64,000 nt of DNA from Micrococcaceae bacterium Sec5.1 (lineage in GTDB: Bacteria > Actinomycetota > Actinomycetes > Actinomycetales > Micrococcaceae). Under the pieces are notes generated by a model, which saw only the letters and a list, made by a program, of their open reading frames with translations, did not search any database and was not told the origin of the DNA. The stretch's first letter is position 1. Every line of letters starts with the position of its first letter. The translations under genes were made by a program, and so were the position numbers. The stretch lies in assembly GCA_039636795.1 (NCBI GenBank), contig CP143430.1:3658001-3722000 (forward strand). Direction: 5' to 3'. Shown piece after piece: positions 28,708 through 38,030 of the stretch.

Positions 28708-30939
28708 CTATTTGTCGTTGTCCGACTTCGCTCCGAGCGTCGTCTTCTGAACCTGCATGAGGAACTCGACGTTGCTCTGCGTCTCCCGGATCTTGTTGGT
28801 CAGCAGCTCAAGGCTCTGCTGCTGCTCAAGGCCTGAAAGGACGCGGCGCAGCTTCCACATGATCTTGACTTCTTCAGGCGAGAGCAGGTTCTCTTCGCGG
28901 CGCGTACCGGACGCGTTGACGTCCACGGCCGGGAAGATGCGCTTGTCTGCCAGCTGGCGGGACAGGCGGAGCTCCATGTTGCCGGTGCCCTTGAACTCCT
29001 CGAAGATGACTTCGTCCATCTTGGAGCCGGTCTCTACGAGCGCCGTTGCCAGGATGGTCAGTGAGCCACCGTTTTCGATGTTGCGGGCGGCGCCGAAGAA
29101 GCGCTTCGGCGGGTACAACGCTGCGGAGTCCACACCACCGGACAGGATGCGGCCGGAGGCCGGTGCTGCCAGGTTGTAGGCGCGGCCCAGGCGGGTCATG
29201 GAGTCCAGGAGGACCACAACGTCCATGCCCATTTCAACGAGGCGCTTGGCGCGCTCGATGGAGAGCTCGGCAACCGTGGTGTGGTCGTCTGCGGGACGGT
29301 CGAAGGTGGAGGCAATGACCTCACCCTTGACGGTGCGCTGCATGTCCGTGACTTCTTCGGGACGTTCGTCAACCAACACCATCATGAGGTGGACCTCAGG
29401 ATTGTTGGTGGTGATCGCGTTCGCAATGGACTGCAGGATGAGCGTCTTTCCGGCCTTGGGCGGGGAGACGATCAGGCCACGCTGGCCCTTGCCGATCGGA
29501 GCCACGAGGTCGATGACACGCGGACCGATCTTCTTGGGGTCTGTTTCCAGGCGCAGGCGCTCGGACGGGTACAGCGGCACCAGTTTGGCGAACTCCACGC
29601 GGTCCTTGAGTTCTTCAGGAGTCTTGCCGTTGACCGAAGTCACACGAACAAGGGCGTTGAACTTCTGGCGCGAAGACTGCTGGTTGCGGTCTTCACCTTC
29701 GCGGGGTGCACGGATGGCGCCAACGACGGCGTCGCCCTTGCGGAGGTTGTACTTCTTGACCTGTGCCAGGGAAACGTAGACGTCGTTTGCACCGGGGAGG
29801 TAGCCGGAGGTACGGATGAATGCGTAGTTCTCCAGGACGTCCAGGATGCCTGCTACGGGGAGCAGAACATCGTCTTCGGTAACCTCGATGTCGTCAACAT
29901 CCGGCCCCTGTGCACGGCCACGGCGGCGCTCGTTGCGGTCGCGGAAGCGGTCGCTGCGGGTGTTGCCGTCCCTGCTGTCCTGAGCGCCACGACGGTCGCT
30001 GCGTTCGTTCTGATCGTTGCGATCACGGCGGTTGCGGCGATTGCGGCGGTTGCCGCCGTCTTCGAGGTCGTTGGTGTCCTCGCGGCGGCCGCGGGAGTCA
30101 CGACGTTCACGGGACTGATCGCCAGAGTCGGCCTGTTCGCGCTGTTCAGTGCGCTCGGCACGCTGTTCGCGCTGCTCGGTACGCTGTTCAGTGCGCTCGG
30201 CACGCTGTTCGCGCTGCTCGGTACGCTGTTCAGTGCGCTCGGCGCGCTGTTCGGTCCGTTCGCCGCGCTGTTCACGCTGTTCGGTCCGTTCGCCGCGCTG
30301 TTCACGCTGCTCAGTCCGCTCGGCGCGCTGTTCACGCTGTTCAGCGCGCTCGGGACGCTGCTCAGCAGCCGGGGCTTCTGCAGTTTCGTCGGGAGCTGCA
30401 GCAGCCTCGCTGCGGCGACGGTTACGGGTGCGGGGCTGGCGACGCTCGGTGCCGGCTTCGCTGACTTCCGGCGCTGCCTCGGGCTCTGCAACCGGCGCGG
30501 CCGGCGCTTCAGCGGATGCAGCGGCCTCTGTTGCGGACACAACACCATCGCTGGTGGCGCGGCGACTACGGCCACGTCCACGTCCACGAGGGGCTTCCTG
30601 GACCGGCGCCTCGGCGCTTGCGTCAGCAGCAGGCGCGCTCTTCTCCGCAACCTTGACGTCGGCGACCGGCGCTGCCTTGGGCGCGGTGGCTGCCTTCGTC
30701 GATGCCTTGGCCGGGGCCTTGGCGGTAGAAGTCCCGGCACGATGGGCGGAAATGGCTGTTACCAAGTCCCCCTTACGCATACGGGACCCACCGGAGATCC
30801 CCAGCTGGCTGGCAAGAGCCTGGAGCTGGGCGAGCTTAAGGCCGGCAAGGCCGCTGCTCTTGGTGGTTGCTGCTGTTGACGACTCGGCAGCAGAAGTTGT
30901 TGTGTCCACAGCTGAAGCCAGCTCAGTGGTTTCTGTCAC
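28708..30939 (-). CDS. rho: Transcription termination factor Rho
   Basis: 743 residues, far longer than the 419-residue E. coli Rho. The order is: a Rho_N (SAP-like) domain at about 30-70 (GLAGLKLAQLQALASQLGI), a long Ala/Pro/Arg-rich and Glu/Arg-repeat insert (about 75-340), the RNA-binding cold-shock domain (GILDVLENYAFIRTSGYLPG), then the ATPase with PIGKGQRGLIVSPPKAGKT (P-loop), MMVLVDERPEEVTDM, and the R-loop/Q-loop region. Rho is a hexameric RNA translocase that ends transcription and silences antisense RNA. The start is GTG with GAAGGA six to seven bases upstream, within an AAGGATCCTT palindrome. The leader holds two hairpins that may serve autoregulation. Confidence 0.96.
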   Translation of the reverse strand: MTETTELASAVDTTTSAAESSTAATTKSSGLAGLKLAQLQALASQLGISGGSRMRKGDLVTAISAHRAGTSTAKAPAKASTKAATAPKAAPVADVKVAEKSAPAADASAEAPVQEAPRGRGRGRSRRATSDGVVSATEAAASAEAPAAPVAEPEAAPEVSEAGTERRQPRTRNRRRSEAAAAPDETAEAPAAEQRPERAEQREQRAERTEQREQRGERTEQREQRGERTEQRAERTEQRTEQREQRAERTEQRTEQREQRAERTEQREQADSGDQSRERRDSRGRREDTNDLEDGGNRRNRRNRRDRNDQNERSDRRGAQDSRDGNTRSDRFRDRNERRRGRAQGPDVDDIEVTEDDVLLPVAGILDVLENYAFIRTSGYLPGANDVYVSLAQVKKYNLRKGDAVVGAIRAPREGEDRNQQSSRQKFNALVRVTSVNGKTPEELKDRVEFAKLVPLYPSERLRLETDPKKIGPRVIDLVAPIGKGQRGLIVSPPKAGKTLILQSIANAITTNNPEVHLMMVLVDERPEEVTDMQRTVKGEVIASTFDRPADDHTTVAELSIERAKRLVEMGMDVVVLLDSMTRLGRAYNLAAPASGRILSGGVDSAALYPPKRFFGAARNIENGGSLTILATALVETGSKMDEVIFEEFKGTGNMELRLSRQLADKRIFPAVDVNASGTRREENLLSPEEVKIMWKLRRVLSGLEQQQSLELLTNKIRETQSNVEFLMQVQKTTLGAKSDNDK
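30131..30360. repeat. Tandem repeat in rho coding a Glu/Arg/Gln-rich segment
   Basis: About 230 bp of imperfect tandem copies, with units of 15 to 45 bp, code on the reverse strand for reiterated EQREQRAERT-type peptides (roughly Rho residues 193-270). Because the units are in frame and vary in number, the tract is likely to expand and contract by replication slippage. Confidence 0.85.
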
Positions 30940-31246
30940 GAAGGATCCTTCCCCCTCGACGGCGTCCAGAGCGAGAGCTGGACGCGATGATTTGTTCTGG
31001 GCTGCAGTTCAGATCTGCAGCCGGTGATTTCGGCCGTGCCTGATGGATTGTGGCCAACAGGGCCGGATACTGATCGTCTTCATTGAATCCAGTTGCCCGG
31101 ACAGCCGACTGAATATTCAGGGAACAGAGAGAGTTCTGCGGCACCTGAGACAGGCCGGAAGGAGACGGCACCGCCAGACGTTGGCACAGTTGACGAAAGG
31201 AACAGCGAAACCGCCAAGATCCAAAATCAGGGAACTGCCCGCGGCT
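30940..31246. other. Gene-free rho leader / thrB-rho spacer with two hairpins
   Basis: 307 nt between thrB and rho. On the rho (reverse) strand, hairpins form at 30962-30985 (GCGTCCAG with CTGGACGC, 8-nt loop) and 31000-31022 (GGCTGCAG with CTGCAGCC, 7-nt loop). A perfect AAGGATCCTT palindrome at 30941-30950 contains the rho ribosome site. A GTG-started frame from 31171 runs 17 bp into rho, but it has no ribosome site and I do not call it. No intrinsic terminator for thrB is visible. Confidence 0.55.
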
Positions 31247-32221
31247 TTACCGCCGGTGCACTTCCACTCTAGCACCTTCAACGTCCACAGCCAGCGTCAT
31301 CACGCGCCAACCGACGTTCGGTGTGTTGGCACCAGTAAATGCCTCGATGAATTCGGCAACGGTTGCCGCTTCGCCCGGCCCATTGGCCAGGACCATGACA
31401 GTAGGACCGGCACCGGAAACCACGGCAGCGTGACCGGCCGTCCGCAGCGCCGCAATAAGGTCCGCGCTGGGCCTCATGGCTTCGGCCCGGTAGCTCTGGT
31501 GAAGGTAGTCTTCGGTACCGGGCAGCAGGAATTCCGGCTGTGTTGTCAGCGCGTGGATAAGCAATGCTGCGCGTCCGGAGTTCATTGCAGCAGCATGGTG
31601 GCCCACAGACGCGGGCAAGAGTCCGCGGGCAGTTTCGGTGGAGAGTTCGTAATCCGGAACGGCCACCACGGGAACTACGGTCCGGGCTACTTCAGCACGA
31701 GTACTGCTGTACTGCTCGCTGTCCTGCCAAGAGAGCGCCAGTCCGCCGAAAATGGCGGGGGCGACGTTGTCCGGGTGGCCTTCCATTTCGCTGGTCAACT
31801 GCAGGATCCAGTCGAGATCCTGCTGCGCCTCTTGTGGAACCAAGGCATTGGCCGCCGTAACGGCTGCTACAACTGCGGACGCCGAGGAACCCAGCCCTCG
31901 TCCATGCGGATTAACGTTGTCGGCCGTGATCCTTAGACCGGAGTGGCGGAAACCCAAACGTTCCAAGGCGAGGTCGATCGCACGCACCACCAAGTGGCTG
32001 GAGTCGCGCGGAAGAGTATCGGCGCCCTCACCGGAGAGCTCGAATTCGAGCTCTCCGGTGGTGAGCGTTTCCACCGTCAAGGTGTCATAAATGGACAGGG
32101 CCAAGCCGAGGCTGTCGTAGCCGGGACCCAGGTTGGCGCTCGTACCGGGGACCTTGACGGTCAGCCGCTGGCCTGCCGCGACGAGTTGACGATCGGTCGC
32201 GGTGGGCTGCGTTTGTTCCAC
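31247..32221 (-). CDS. thrB: Homoserine kinase
   Basis: 324 residues, GHMP kinase family. The ATP-binding motif is GRGLGSSASAVVAAV (near 100), the N-terminal PGTSANLGPGYDSLGLALS matches ThrB, and the C-terminal VSGAGPTVMVLA is motif 3. It phosphorylates homoserine for threonine synthase, encoded directly upstream. The start is GTG, 2 nt after the thrC stop. It is the last gene of the thr segment, before rho. Confidence 0.96.
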   Translation of the reverse strand: MEQTQPTATDRQLVAAGQRLTVKVPGTSANLGPGYDSLGLALSIYDTLTVETLTTGELEFELSGEGADTLPRDSSHLVVRAIDLALERLGFRHSGLRITADNVNPHGRGLGSSASAVVAAVTAANALVPQEAQQDLDWILQLTSEMEGHPDNVAPAIFGGLALSWQDSEQYSSTRAEVARTVVPVVAVPDYELSTETARGLLPASVGHHAAAMNSGRAALLIHALTTQPEFLLPGTEDYLHQSYRAEAMRPSADLIAALRTAGHAAVVSGAGPTVMVLANGPGEAATVAEFIEAFTGANTPNVGWRVMTLAVDVEGARVEVHRR

Positions 32222-32223
32222 TC

Positions 32224-33327
32224 TTATTTTTCTTCCAGTCCCAGTTCCGCGGCAACGGTAACGACGTCATTGGAAACCTTGACCGGCTGGACATCGCTGC
32301 CGTCCTCCGTGCGGAGGGCCCACTGCGGGTCCTTCAGTCCGTGGCCGGTAACGGTGATGACGATAGTCTTGCCGGACGGAACCTCACCAGCAGCGTGCTT
32401 CTTGATCAGGCCTGCCACGCCGGCAGCAGAGCCGGGCTCGACAAAGACGCCTTCCTTGGAGGAGAGCCAACGGTGGGCGTCCAGGATTTCCTCATCCGTG
32501 ACAGCTTCAATCAGGCCACCGGATTCGTCGCGGGCAGCGACGGCAGTGTCCCATGATGCCGGGTTGCCGATGCGGATGGCAGTGGCAATGGTGTCCGGCT
32601 CAGTGATCGGGTGCCCTGCAACGAACGGCGCTGCACCTGCAGCCTGGAATCCCCACATGATGGGTGTCTTGGTGGACACGGCCGGCAGTGTGCCGTTGGC
32701 GGTCTCGAAGGGGGCGGAGTACTCCTTGTATCCCTTCCAGTAGGCAGTGATGTTTCCGGCGTTGCCGACCGGCAGAACATGGATGTCCGGGGCATCGCCC
32801 AGGGAGTCCACAACTTCGAAGGCACCGGTCTTCTGGCCTTGGATACGGGCAGGGTTGACCGAGTTCACCAGGAAGACCGGGTAGGACTCGCCAAGCTTGC
32901 GGGCGATATCCAGACAGTTATCGAAGTTGCCGTCCACCTGCAGGAGGGTGGCGCCATGCGCGATCGCCTGGCTGAGCTTGCCCATGGAGATCTTGCCCTC
33001 GGGGACCAGCACGGCGCACTTGAGGCCGGCGGCTGTCGCGTAAGCGGCGGCCGAGGCGGAGGTGTTTCCGGTGGAAGCACATACAACGGCTTTGGCGCCG
33101 GCTTCGACTGCTGCCGTCATCGCCATGGTCATGCCGCGGTCCTTGAATGAACCCGTGGGGTTCATTCCCTCGACCTTCAGGTACACCTGGGAGCCGGTCA
33201 GCTCGGAAAGCTTCTGAGCGTGGACGAGCGGCGTGCCGCCCTCGCCGAGGGTGATGACCTTGGTGGCTTCCGTTACAGGCAAACGATCAGCGTATTCGCG
33301 GATTACTCCGCGCCATTGGTGAGCCAC
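32224..33327 (-). CDS. thrC: Threonine synthase
   Basis: 367 residues of a PLP fold-type II enzyme. The lysine that binds PLP lies in [10 protein letters not shown], the phosphate loop is in [15 protein letters not shown], and [15 protein letters not shown] and TGHGLKDP are typical of the short ThrC class. It converts O-phosphohomoserine to threonine. The start is GTG, immediately after the hom stop. It is coupled to thrB downstream. Confidence 0.97.
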   Translation of the reverse strand: MAHQWRGVIREYADRLPVTEATKVITLGEGGTPLVHAQKLSELTGSQVYLKVEGMNPTGSFKDRGMTMAMTAAVEAGAKAVVCASTGNTSASAAAYATAAGLKCAVLVPEGKISMGKLSQAIAHGATLLQVDGNFDNCLDIARKLGESYPVFLVNSVNPARIQGQKTGAFEVVDSLGDAPDIHVLPVGNAGNITAYWKGYKEYSAPFETANGTLPAVSTKTPIMWGFQAAGAAPFVAGHPITEPDTIATAIRIGNPASWDTAVAARDESGGLIEAVTDEEILDAHRWLSSKEGVFVEPGSAAGVAGLIKKHAAGEVPSGKTIVITVTGHGLKDPQWALRTEDGSDVQPVKVSNDVVTVAAELGLEEK

Positions 33328-34644
33328 TTAGACCCCTTCTACCCGCAGTACGGATGTCACAGAATTGATGACGTCCAGGCCCTTGACGGCCTCGACGGTT
33401 GCTGCGAGTGCAGCTTCGGATGCACGGTGCGTCACGATTTTCAGCTCAGCCGACTCAACATTCGAGGCAGAGTCGCGGTGGATCGTTTGACGCATGATCT
33501 CGATGGATACGCCGTTCTCCGCAAAAATGTGGGCGATGCGAGCCAGCACACCTGCTTGGTCTGCTACATCCAGACCGATGTAATAGCTGGTGTTGGAGGC
33601 ATCAATGGGCAGTGCCGGAACATGCCCGGTAGTTGTTTCCGTGCGGCCGGGACCGCCCAGCACCAGGCGTCGGGCAGCGGAGACGAGGTCACCCAACACA
33701 GCTGAGGCAGTTGGAGTCCCCCCTGCACCCTGGCCGTAGAACATCAGTTCACCGGCGTTTTCGGCTTCAATGAAGACGGCGTTGAACGCGCCACGGACAG
33801 CGGCAAGCGGATGTTCGCGTGGCAGGAGGGTGGGGTGCACGCGCACCGAGATTCCGCTGCCGTTCTCTGAAGCTTCGATCTTCTCGGCGATGGCGAGAAG
33901 CTTGATGACGAAGCCGGCTTCCTTGGCCGAAGCGATGTCCGCAGCACTGACCTTGGTGATCCCCTCGCAATAGACGTCGTCCAGGGAGAACCTTGTGTGG
34001 AAGGACAACGATGCCAGGATCGCAGCCTTGGCAGCCGCATCATGGCCCTCGATATCGGCGGTGGGGTCAGCTTCGGCGTATCCGAGGCGCTGCGCTTCGG
34101 CAAGGGCGTCCGCAAACTGTGCACCAGTAGTGTCCATCTGGTCAAGGATGAAGTTGGTGGTCCCGTTCACGATCCCGAGAACCCTCGTAATGCGATCGCC
34201 GGAGAGGCTGTCACGGATCGGCCGCAGGATGGGAATGGCACCGGCAACTGCGGCTTCGTAGGACAGTTGGACGCCGGCCTTGTCAGCCTCTTCGTAGAGA
34301 GTGGGGCCGTCCTGCGCGAGCAGCGCCTTGTTGCCGGTGACAACGCACGCGCCATTCTGGATGGCGGTGACGATGAGCGTACGTGCGGGTTCGATTCCGC
34401 CCATGAGCTCGATGACGAGGTCTGCGTCCTTGACGAGGGTCTCGGCGTCCGTGGTAAAGAGCTCACGAGGCAGTTCGACGTCGCGCGGCGAGTCGATGTT
34501 GCGCACGGCAATACCGGACAGCTCGAGGCGGGCACCACTTCGGGCGGCCAGTGCCTCGGCGTCGTCAATAAGAATGCGCGCGACCTGGGCCCCTACATTG
34601 CCACAGCCCAGCAGGGCCACCTTCAGGGTTCGCACTTCAGACAT
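33328..34644 (-). CDS. hom: Homoserine dehydrogenase with C-terminal ACT domain
   Basis: 438 residues. The N-terminal Rossmann fold (LKVALLGCGNVGAQVARIL) binds NAD(P); the catalytic domain includes EAAVAGAIPIL and GIVNGTTNFIL; the C-terminal ACT domain (about 358-438, YYIGLDVADQAGVLARIAHIFAENGVSIE-type) gives feedback control by threonine in relatives. It reduces aspartate semialdehyde to homoserine. The ATG overlaps the lysA 3' end by 8 bp, so lysA and hom are coupled. Confidence 0.96.
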   Translation of the reverse strand: MSEVRTLKVALLGCGNVGAQVARILIDDAEALAARSGARLELSGIAVRNIDSPRDVELPRELFTTDAETLVKDADLVIELMGGIEPARTLIVTAIQNGACVVTGNKALLAQDGPTLYEEADKAGVQLSYEAAVAGAIPILRPIRDSLSGDRITRVLGIVNGTTNFILDQMDTTGAQFADALAEAQRLGYAEADPTADIEGHDAAAKAAILASLSFHTRFSLDDVYCEGITKVSAADIASAKEAGFVIKLLAIAEKIEASENGSGISVRVHPTLLPREHPLAAVRGAFNAVFIEAENAGELMFYGQGAGGTPTASAVLGDLVSAARRLVLGGPGRTETTTGHVPALPIDASNTSYYIGLDVADQAGVLARIAHIFAENGVSIEIMRQTIHRDSASNVESAELKIVTHRASEAALAATVEAVKGLDVINSVTSVLRVEGV

Positions 34645-36121
34645 TCGCCACTCCCATGTCGCGGTTCAAGAGATCTTCTTCGGTTTCCCCGCGGACAATG
34701 AGCCTGGCGGCTCCGTCGCGCACAGCGACAACGCCAGGCCGGGCCAGGTAGTTGTAGTTGCTTGAGAGGGCCCAGCAATAGGCGCCGGTACCCGGTAATG
34801 CGAGCAAATCACCGGCTGCCACATCCGCGGGCAGATATACATCTCTAACAACTATGTCGCCGCTCTCGCAATGTTTGCCCACTACGCGGGACAGCTGCGG
34901 AGCTGCATCCGAGTCACGGGACGCCAAAATCGCCGAATAATCCGCGTCGTAAAGCACCGGACGGGCGTTGTCGCTCATTCCGCCATCCACCGACACATAC
35001 CGGCGCGGATACGTAACGTTCTCTGGACCTGTTTCGGTGCCCGGAACGTCCACGCGGACAGTTTTAAGCGTGCCTACCTCATACAAAGTGAACGTAGTGC
35101 TCCCGACGATCGCGCGTCCGGGTTCGATGGAAACGCGGGGCGGTTCGATGCCGAGTTCTGCGCACTTTGAACGCACGACGGCGGCCATCGCCTGCGCAAT
35201 TTCCGCCGGAGGGCGGGGGGTGTCCACTGGCGTATAGGCGATTCCATAGCCGCCCCCGAGGTCCAATTCCGGCAGGATGATGGAGTATTTGGCCTGCATC
35301 GCTGCCTGAAAACCGAGGAGCTTTTCCGCGGCCAGCGCGAATCCGTCGGCTTCGAAGATCTGGGAGCCGATGTGGCAGTGCAATCCCAAGAGCTCCACGC
35401 TCGGGTACGACGTCGCGGCTGCCACTGCCTCTTCAGCGGCGGACAGGCCAGCTTCCTCTGTGGAGTCCTCAGCCATGGACAGGCCAAATTTTTGGTCCTC
35501 GTGCGCTGTCGCGATGAATTCGTGGGTGTGGGCGTGCACTCCTGGTGTGAGGCGCAGCATGACCTTGGCGGTCTCGCCGCGGCTGGAGGCAATCTTGGCG
35601 ACCCGTTCCAATTCATCGAGGCTGTCCACCACGATTCGGCCCACCCTCATATCCAGTGCCCGGTTGATCTCGGCGTCGGACTTGTTGTTACCGTGCAGCC
35701 CAAGGTTGGGCCCGGGGATTCCTGCGCGGGCGGCAACTGCCAGTTCACCTCCGGAACATGTGTCCAGGCGAAGGCCTTCCTCTGCCACCCACTGTGCCAC
35801 CGACGTGCAGAGAAAAGACTTGCCTGCATAATAGACATCCACTCCCCCACAGATGTCCGCGAAAGCGTCGTCGAAGGCGTCTTTGAAAGCACGGGCACGC
35901 GCGCGGAAGTCAGATTCGCTCATCACAAAGAGAGGAGTGCCGAATTGCGCCTTGAGATCGCTGACTGAAATCCCGTCAATGGTTACCTCACCGGCTTCGT
36001 TCTTCTCCACACCGGCTGCCCACATCGGTGCTTGAAGGGCGTTAAGGTCTTCCGGGACGGCCAGCCATTCGGGAGCAAGCGGAGAGGCCTGGGGTGAATT
36101 TGGTGCGGCGTTTGTGGTCAT
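34637..36121 (-). CDS. lysA: Diaminopimelate decarboxylase
   Basis: About 494 residues. This PLP fold-type III enzyme makes lysine from meso-DAP. The PLP lysine is in VYYAGKSFLC, HSHIGS-like LGLHCHIGSQI binds phosphate, ELDLGGGYGI follows, and the C-terminal barrel has the CESGDIVVRD motif with the catalytic Cys. The frame is open upstream to 36175, but the ATG at 36121 fits family length and falls 4 nt after the argS stop. Lysine versus threonine flow is decided between this gene and hom just downstream. Confidence 0.95.
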   Translation of the reverse strand: MTTNAAPNSPQASPLAPEWLAVPEDLNALQAPMWAAGVEKNEAGEVTIDGISVSDLKAQFGTPLFVMSESDFRARARAFKDAFDDAFADICGGVDVYYAGKSFLCTSVAQWVAEEGLRLDTCSGGELAVAARAGIPGPNLGLHGNNKSDAEINRALDMRVGRIVVDSLDELERVAKIASSRGETAKVMLRLTPGVHAHTHEFIATAHEDQKFGLSMAEDSTEEAGLSAAEEAVAAATSYPSVELLGLHCHIGSQIFEADGFALAAEKLLGFQAAMQAKYSIILPELDLGGGYGIAYTPVDTPRPPAEIAQAMAAVVRSKCAELGIEPPRVSIEPGRAIVGSTTFTLYEVGTLKTVRVDVPGTETGPENVTYPRRYVSVDGGMSDNARPVLYDADYSAILASRDSDAAPQLSRVVGKHCESGDIVVRDVYLPADVAAGDLLALPGTGAYCWALSSNYNYLARPGVVAVRDGAARLIVRGETEEDLLNRDMGVANV

Positions 36122-36125
36122 GGCC

Positions 36126-37775
36126 TTACATCCGTTCCGGCGCGGAAACGCCCAGCAGTCCGAGTCCGTTGGCAAGCACCTGGCTCGTTGCGTCGTTAAG
36201 CCAGAGACGGGTCCGGTTCACGTCAAGCACTGGTTCCTCGCCCAGCGGGGAGACCCGGCAGGCGTCGTACCAGCGGTGGTAGGCACCGGCGATGACTTCA
36301 AGATGGCGGGCAACGCGGTGCGGTTCGCGGAGCTCGGCTGCTTTGGCCACGATGGAAGGGTAGCTGCCCAAATAGGACAGAAGCTCGTTCTCCGTGGCGT
36401 GATCCAGCAGCGATGCGTCGAACACAGATCGGTCGACCCCCGCCTCGGCGGCGTTGCGCGCCGTTCCCCTGGAGCGGGCATGGGCGTATTGCACGTAGAA
36501 CACGGGGTTCTCGTTGCTGTTCTTCTTGAGCAGTTCCGGGTCCAGTGTCAGCGGCGAGTCGGCAGGGAACCGGGCAAGGGAGTAGCGCACTGCGTCCTTG
36601 CCCAACCAGGAAATGAGGTCCTTGAGTTCAATGATGTTGCCCGCACGCTTGGACAACTTGGCGCCGTTGACGGACACCAACTGTCCGATGAGAACCTCAA
36701 TGTTTACCTCGGGATCGTCGCCCGCACACGCTGCAATAGCCTTGAGTCGATTGATGTAGCCGTGGTGGTCGGCGCCAAGAAGGTAAATCTTCTCCGTGAA
36801 ACCGCGGTCCTTCTTGGAGAGGTAGTACGCGGCATCGGCGGCGAAATAAGTGGGTTCCCCGTTCGCGCGGATCATCACGCGGTCTTTGTCATCACCGAAG
36901 TCAGTGGTGCGCAGCCAAACGGCGCCGCCGTCGTCGAACACATGGCCCTGTTCGCGGAGGCGGGCAACGGCAGATTCGATGGCACCGGCGTCGTGCAGTT
37001 CTTTCTCCGAGAAGAAGACGTCGAACTCAACGCCGAAATCTGCCAGCGTTGCCTTGATATCCGCCATCTGTGCCTCGTAGGCAGCAGCACGAATGACCGG
37101 CAGGGCAGCCTCGTCAGTGAGTTCACGGATATCCGGGTGCGCCTTGAGTACTTCATCACCGAGTTCACGGATGTACTCGCCCGGGTAGCCGCCCTCGGGG
37201 ACGCCACGGCCGTGGAGCCGGGAAAGGACTGAGTTGGCGAAGACGTTCATCTGCGAACCGGCGTCGTTGATGTAGTACTCGGCGGTGACGTCCGCGCCCG
37301 AAGCCCGCAGCACGCGGGCGATCGCGTCGCCCAGGGCGGCCCACCGGGTATGGCCGATGTGAAGAGGACCCGTGGGGTTGGCGGAAACGAATTCCATGTT
37401 CACAACATGTCCTGCGAGCGCCTGGTTGGTTCCGTAAGTGGAACCCGCCTCAACGATTGCCTTGGCAAGCGCGCCTGCCGTAGCAGCGTCAACGGTGATG
37501 TTCAGGAAGCCCGGACCTGCGATTTCCACTGCGGTCACGCCGGCGATTTCCTGTAGGCGGTGGCTGAGGATTCCCGCGAACTCGCGCGGATTCGTGCCGG
37601 CCTGCTTGGCCAATTGCAGGGCAATATTGGTGGCCCAGTCTCCGTGGTCCCTGTTCTTGGGGCGCTCCACCCGGACGTCGTCGGGGACAGCGGATTCCGC
37701 CAAGGCAATTTCGCCGGCAGAGACGGCATCCTTAAGGCAGGTGGATATGGCAGCAGAGAGTTCTTCGGGAGTCAC
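36126..37775 (-). CDS. argS: Arginyl-tRNA synthetase
   Basis: 549 residues, class I synthetase. The N-terminal Add-1 domain recognises the tRNA D-loop; the ATP motif HIGH lies in NPTGPLHIGHTRWAALGD; the KMSKS equivalent is GAKLSKRAGN; and the C-terminal helical DALR domain ends LGLLGVSAPERM. The GTG start lies 6 nt after TAGGCT, a leaderless signature that marks the head of the lysA-hom-thrCB unit. The argS-lysA adjacency is conserved in actinobacteria and links Arg-tRNA charging with lysine and threonine synthesis. Confidence 0.97.
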   Translation of the reverse strand: MTPEELSAAISTCLKDAVSAGEIALAESAVPDDVRVERPKNRDHGDWATNIALQLAKQAGTNPREFAGILSHRLQEIAGVTAVEIAGPGFLNITVDAATAGALAKAIVEAGSTYGTNQALAGHVVNMEFVSANPTGPLHIGHTRWAALGDAIARVLRASGADVTAEYYINDAGSQMNVFANSVLSRLHGRGVPEGGYPGEYIRELGDEVLKAHPDIRELTDEAALPVIRAAAYEAQMADIKATLADFGVEFDVFFSEKELHDAGAIESAVARLREQGHVFDDGGAVWLRTTDFGDDKDRVMIRANGEPTYFAADAAYYLSKKDRGFTEKIYLLGADHHGYINRLKAIAACAGDDPEVNIEVLIGQLVSVNGAKLSKRAGNIIELKDLISWLGKDAVRYSLARFPADSPLTLDPELLKKNSNENPVFYVQYAHARSRGTARNAAEAGVDRSVFDASLLDHATENELLSYLGSYPSIVAKAAELREPHRVARHLEVIAGAYHRWYDACRVSPLGEEPVLDVNRTRLWLNDATSQVLANGLGLLGVSAPERM

Positions 37776-37781
37776 CCATCC

Positions 37782-37787
37782 AGCCTA
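37782..37787 (-). promoter_or_regulatory. -10 element of leaderless promoter for argS
   Basis: Reverse-strand TAGGCT, 6 nt before the GTG at 37775. It probably drives argS and the downstream lysA-hom-thrC-thrB chain, which is otherwise without internal gaps. Confidence 0.55.
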
Positions 37788-38030
37788 CCGGGGGCCCGCG
37801 AACTCGAGGAATTAAGGCTCGTTTATGTGGATATCTTGGACACTGCGCCTATCCATGACTGGACACAGCACCTATACATAAACGGCGGGGGGCACTCACA
37901 GACTGAACCATTAGGCTGATTTCAACGTTGTGAAGACGTAAGAGGTGGCCCTAACGGTCGTCCAGAGACCGCAACCATCCGTTGACCACATGTTGATGAT
38001 TACATCTTGTCCAGTTGAAACGAGCAGAAC
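37788..38030. other. Divergent promoter region argS / FMN-binding lipoprotein
   Basis: About 240 nt without a gene. CGTTTATGT near 37811 and ACATAAACG near 37876 form a 9-bp inverted repeat about 55 nt apart, which could be a paired operator. TTGACC near 37982 is a possible -35 for the lipoprotein gene. No riboswitch or terminator is recognised. Confidence 0.35.

Noticed and set aside
30131..30360. Tandem repeat mistaken for a CRISPR array
   Set aside because: Units are contiguous, in frame and variable in length, with no unique spacers; they code for the Rho insert.
29281..30879. A 532-codon open frame on the + strand opposite rho
   Set aside because: It is antisense to rho and reflects GC-rich third positions and the tandem repeat; composition is low-complexity and it has no ribosome site.
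30923..31171. GTG-started 82-codon frame overlapping the rho start
   Set aside because: No ribosome site and no conserved pattern; mentioned only as a possible leader peptide.
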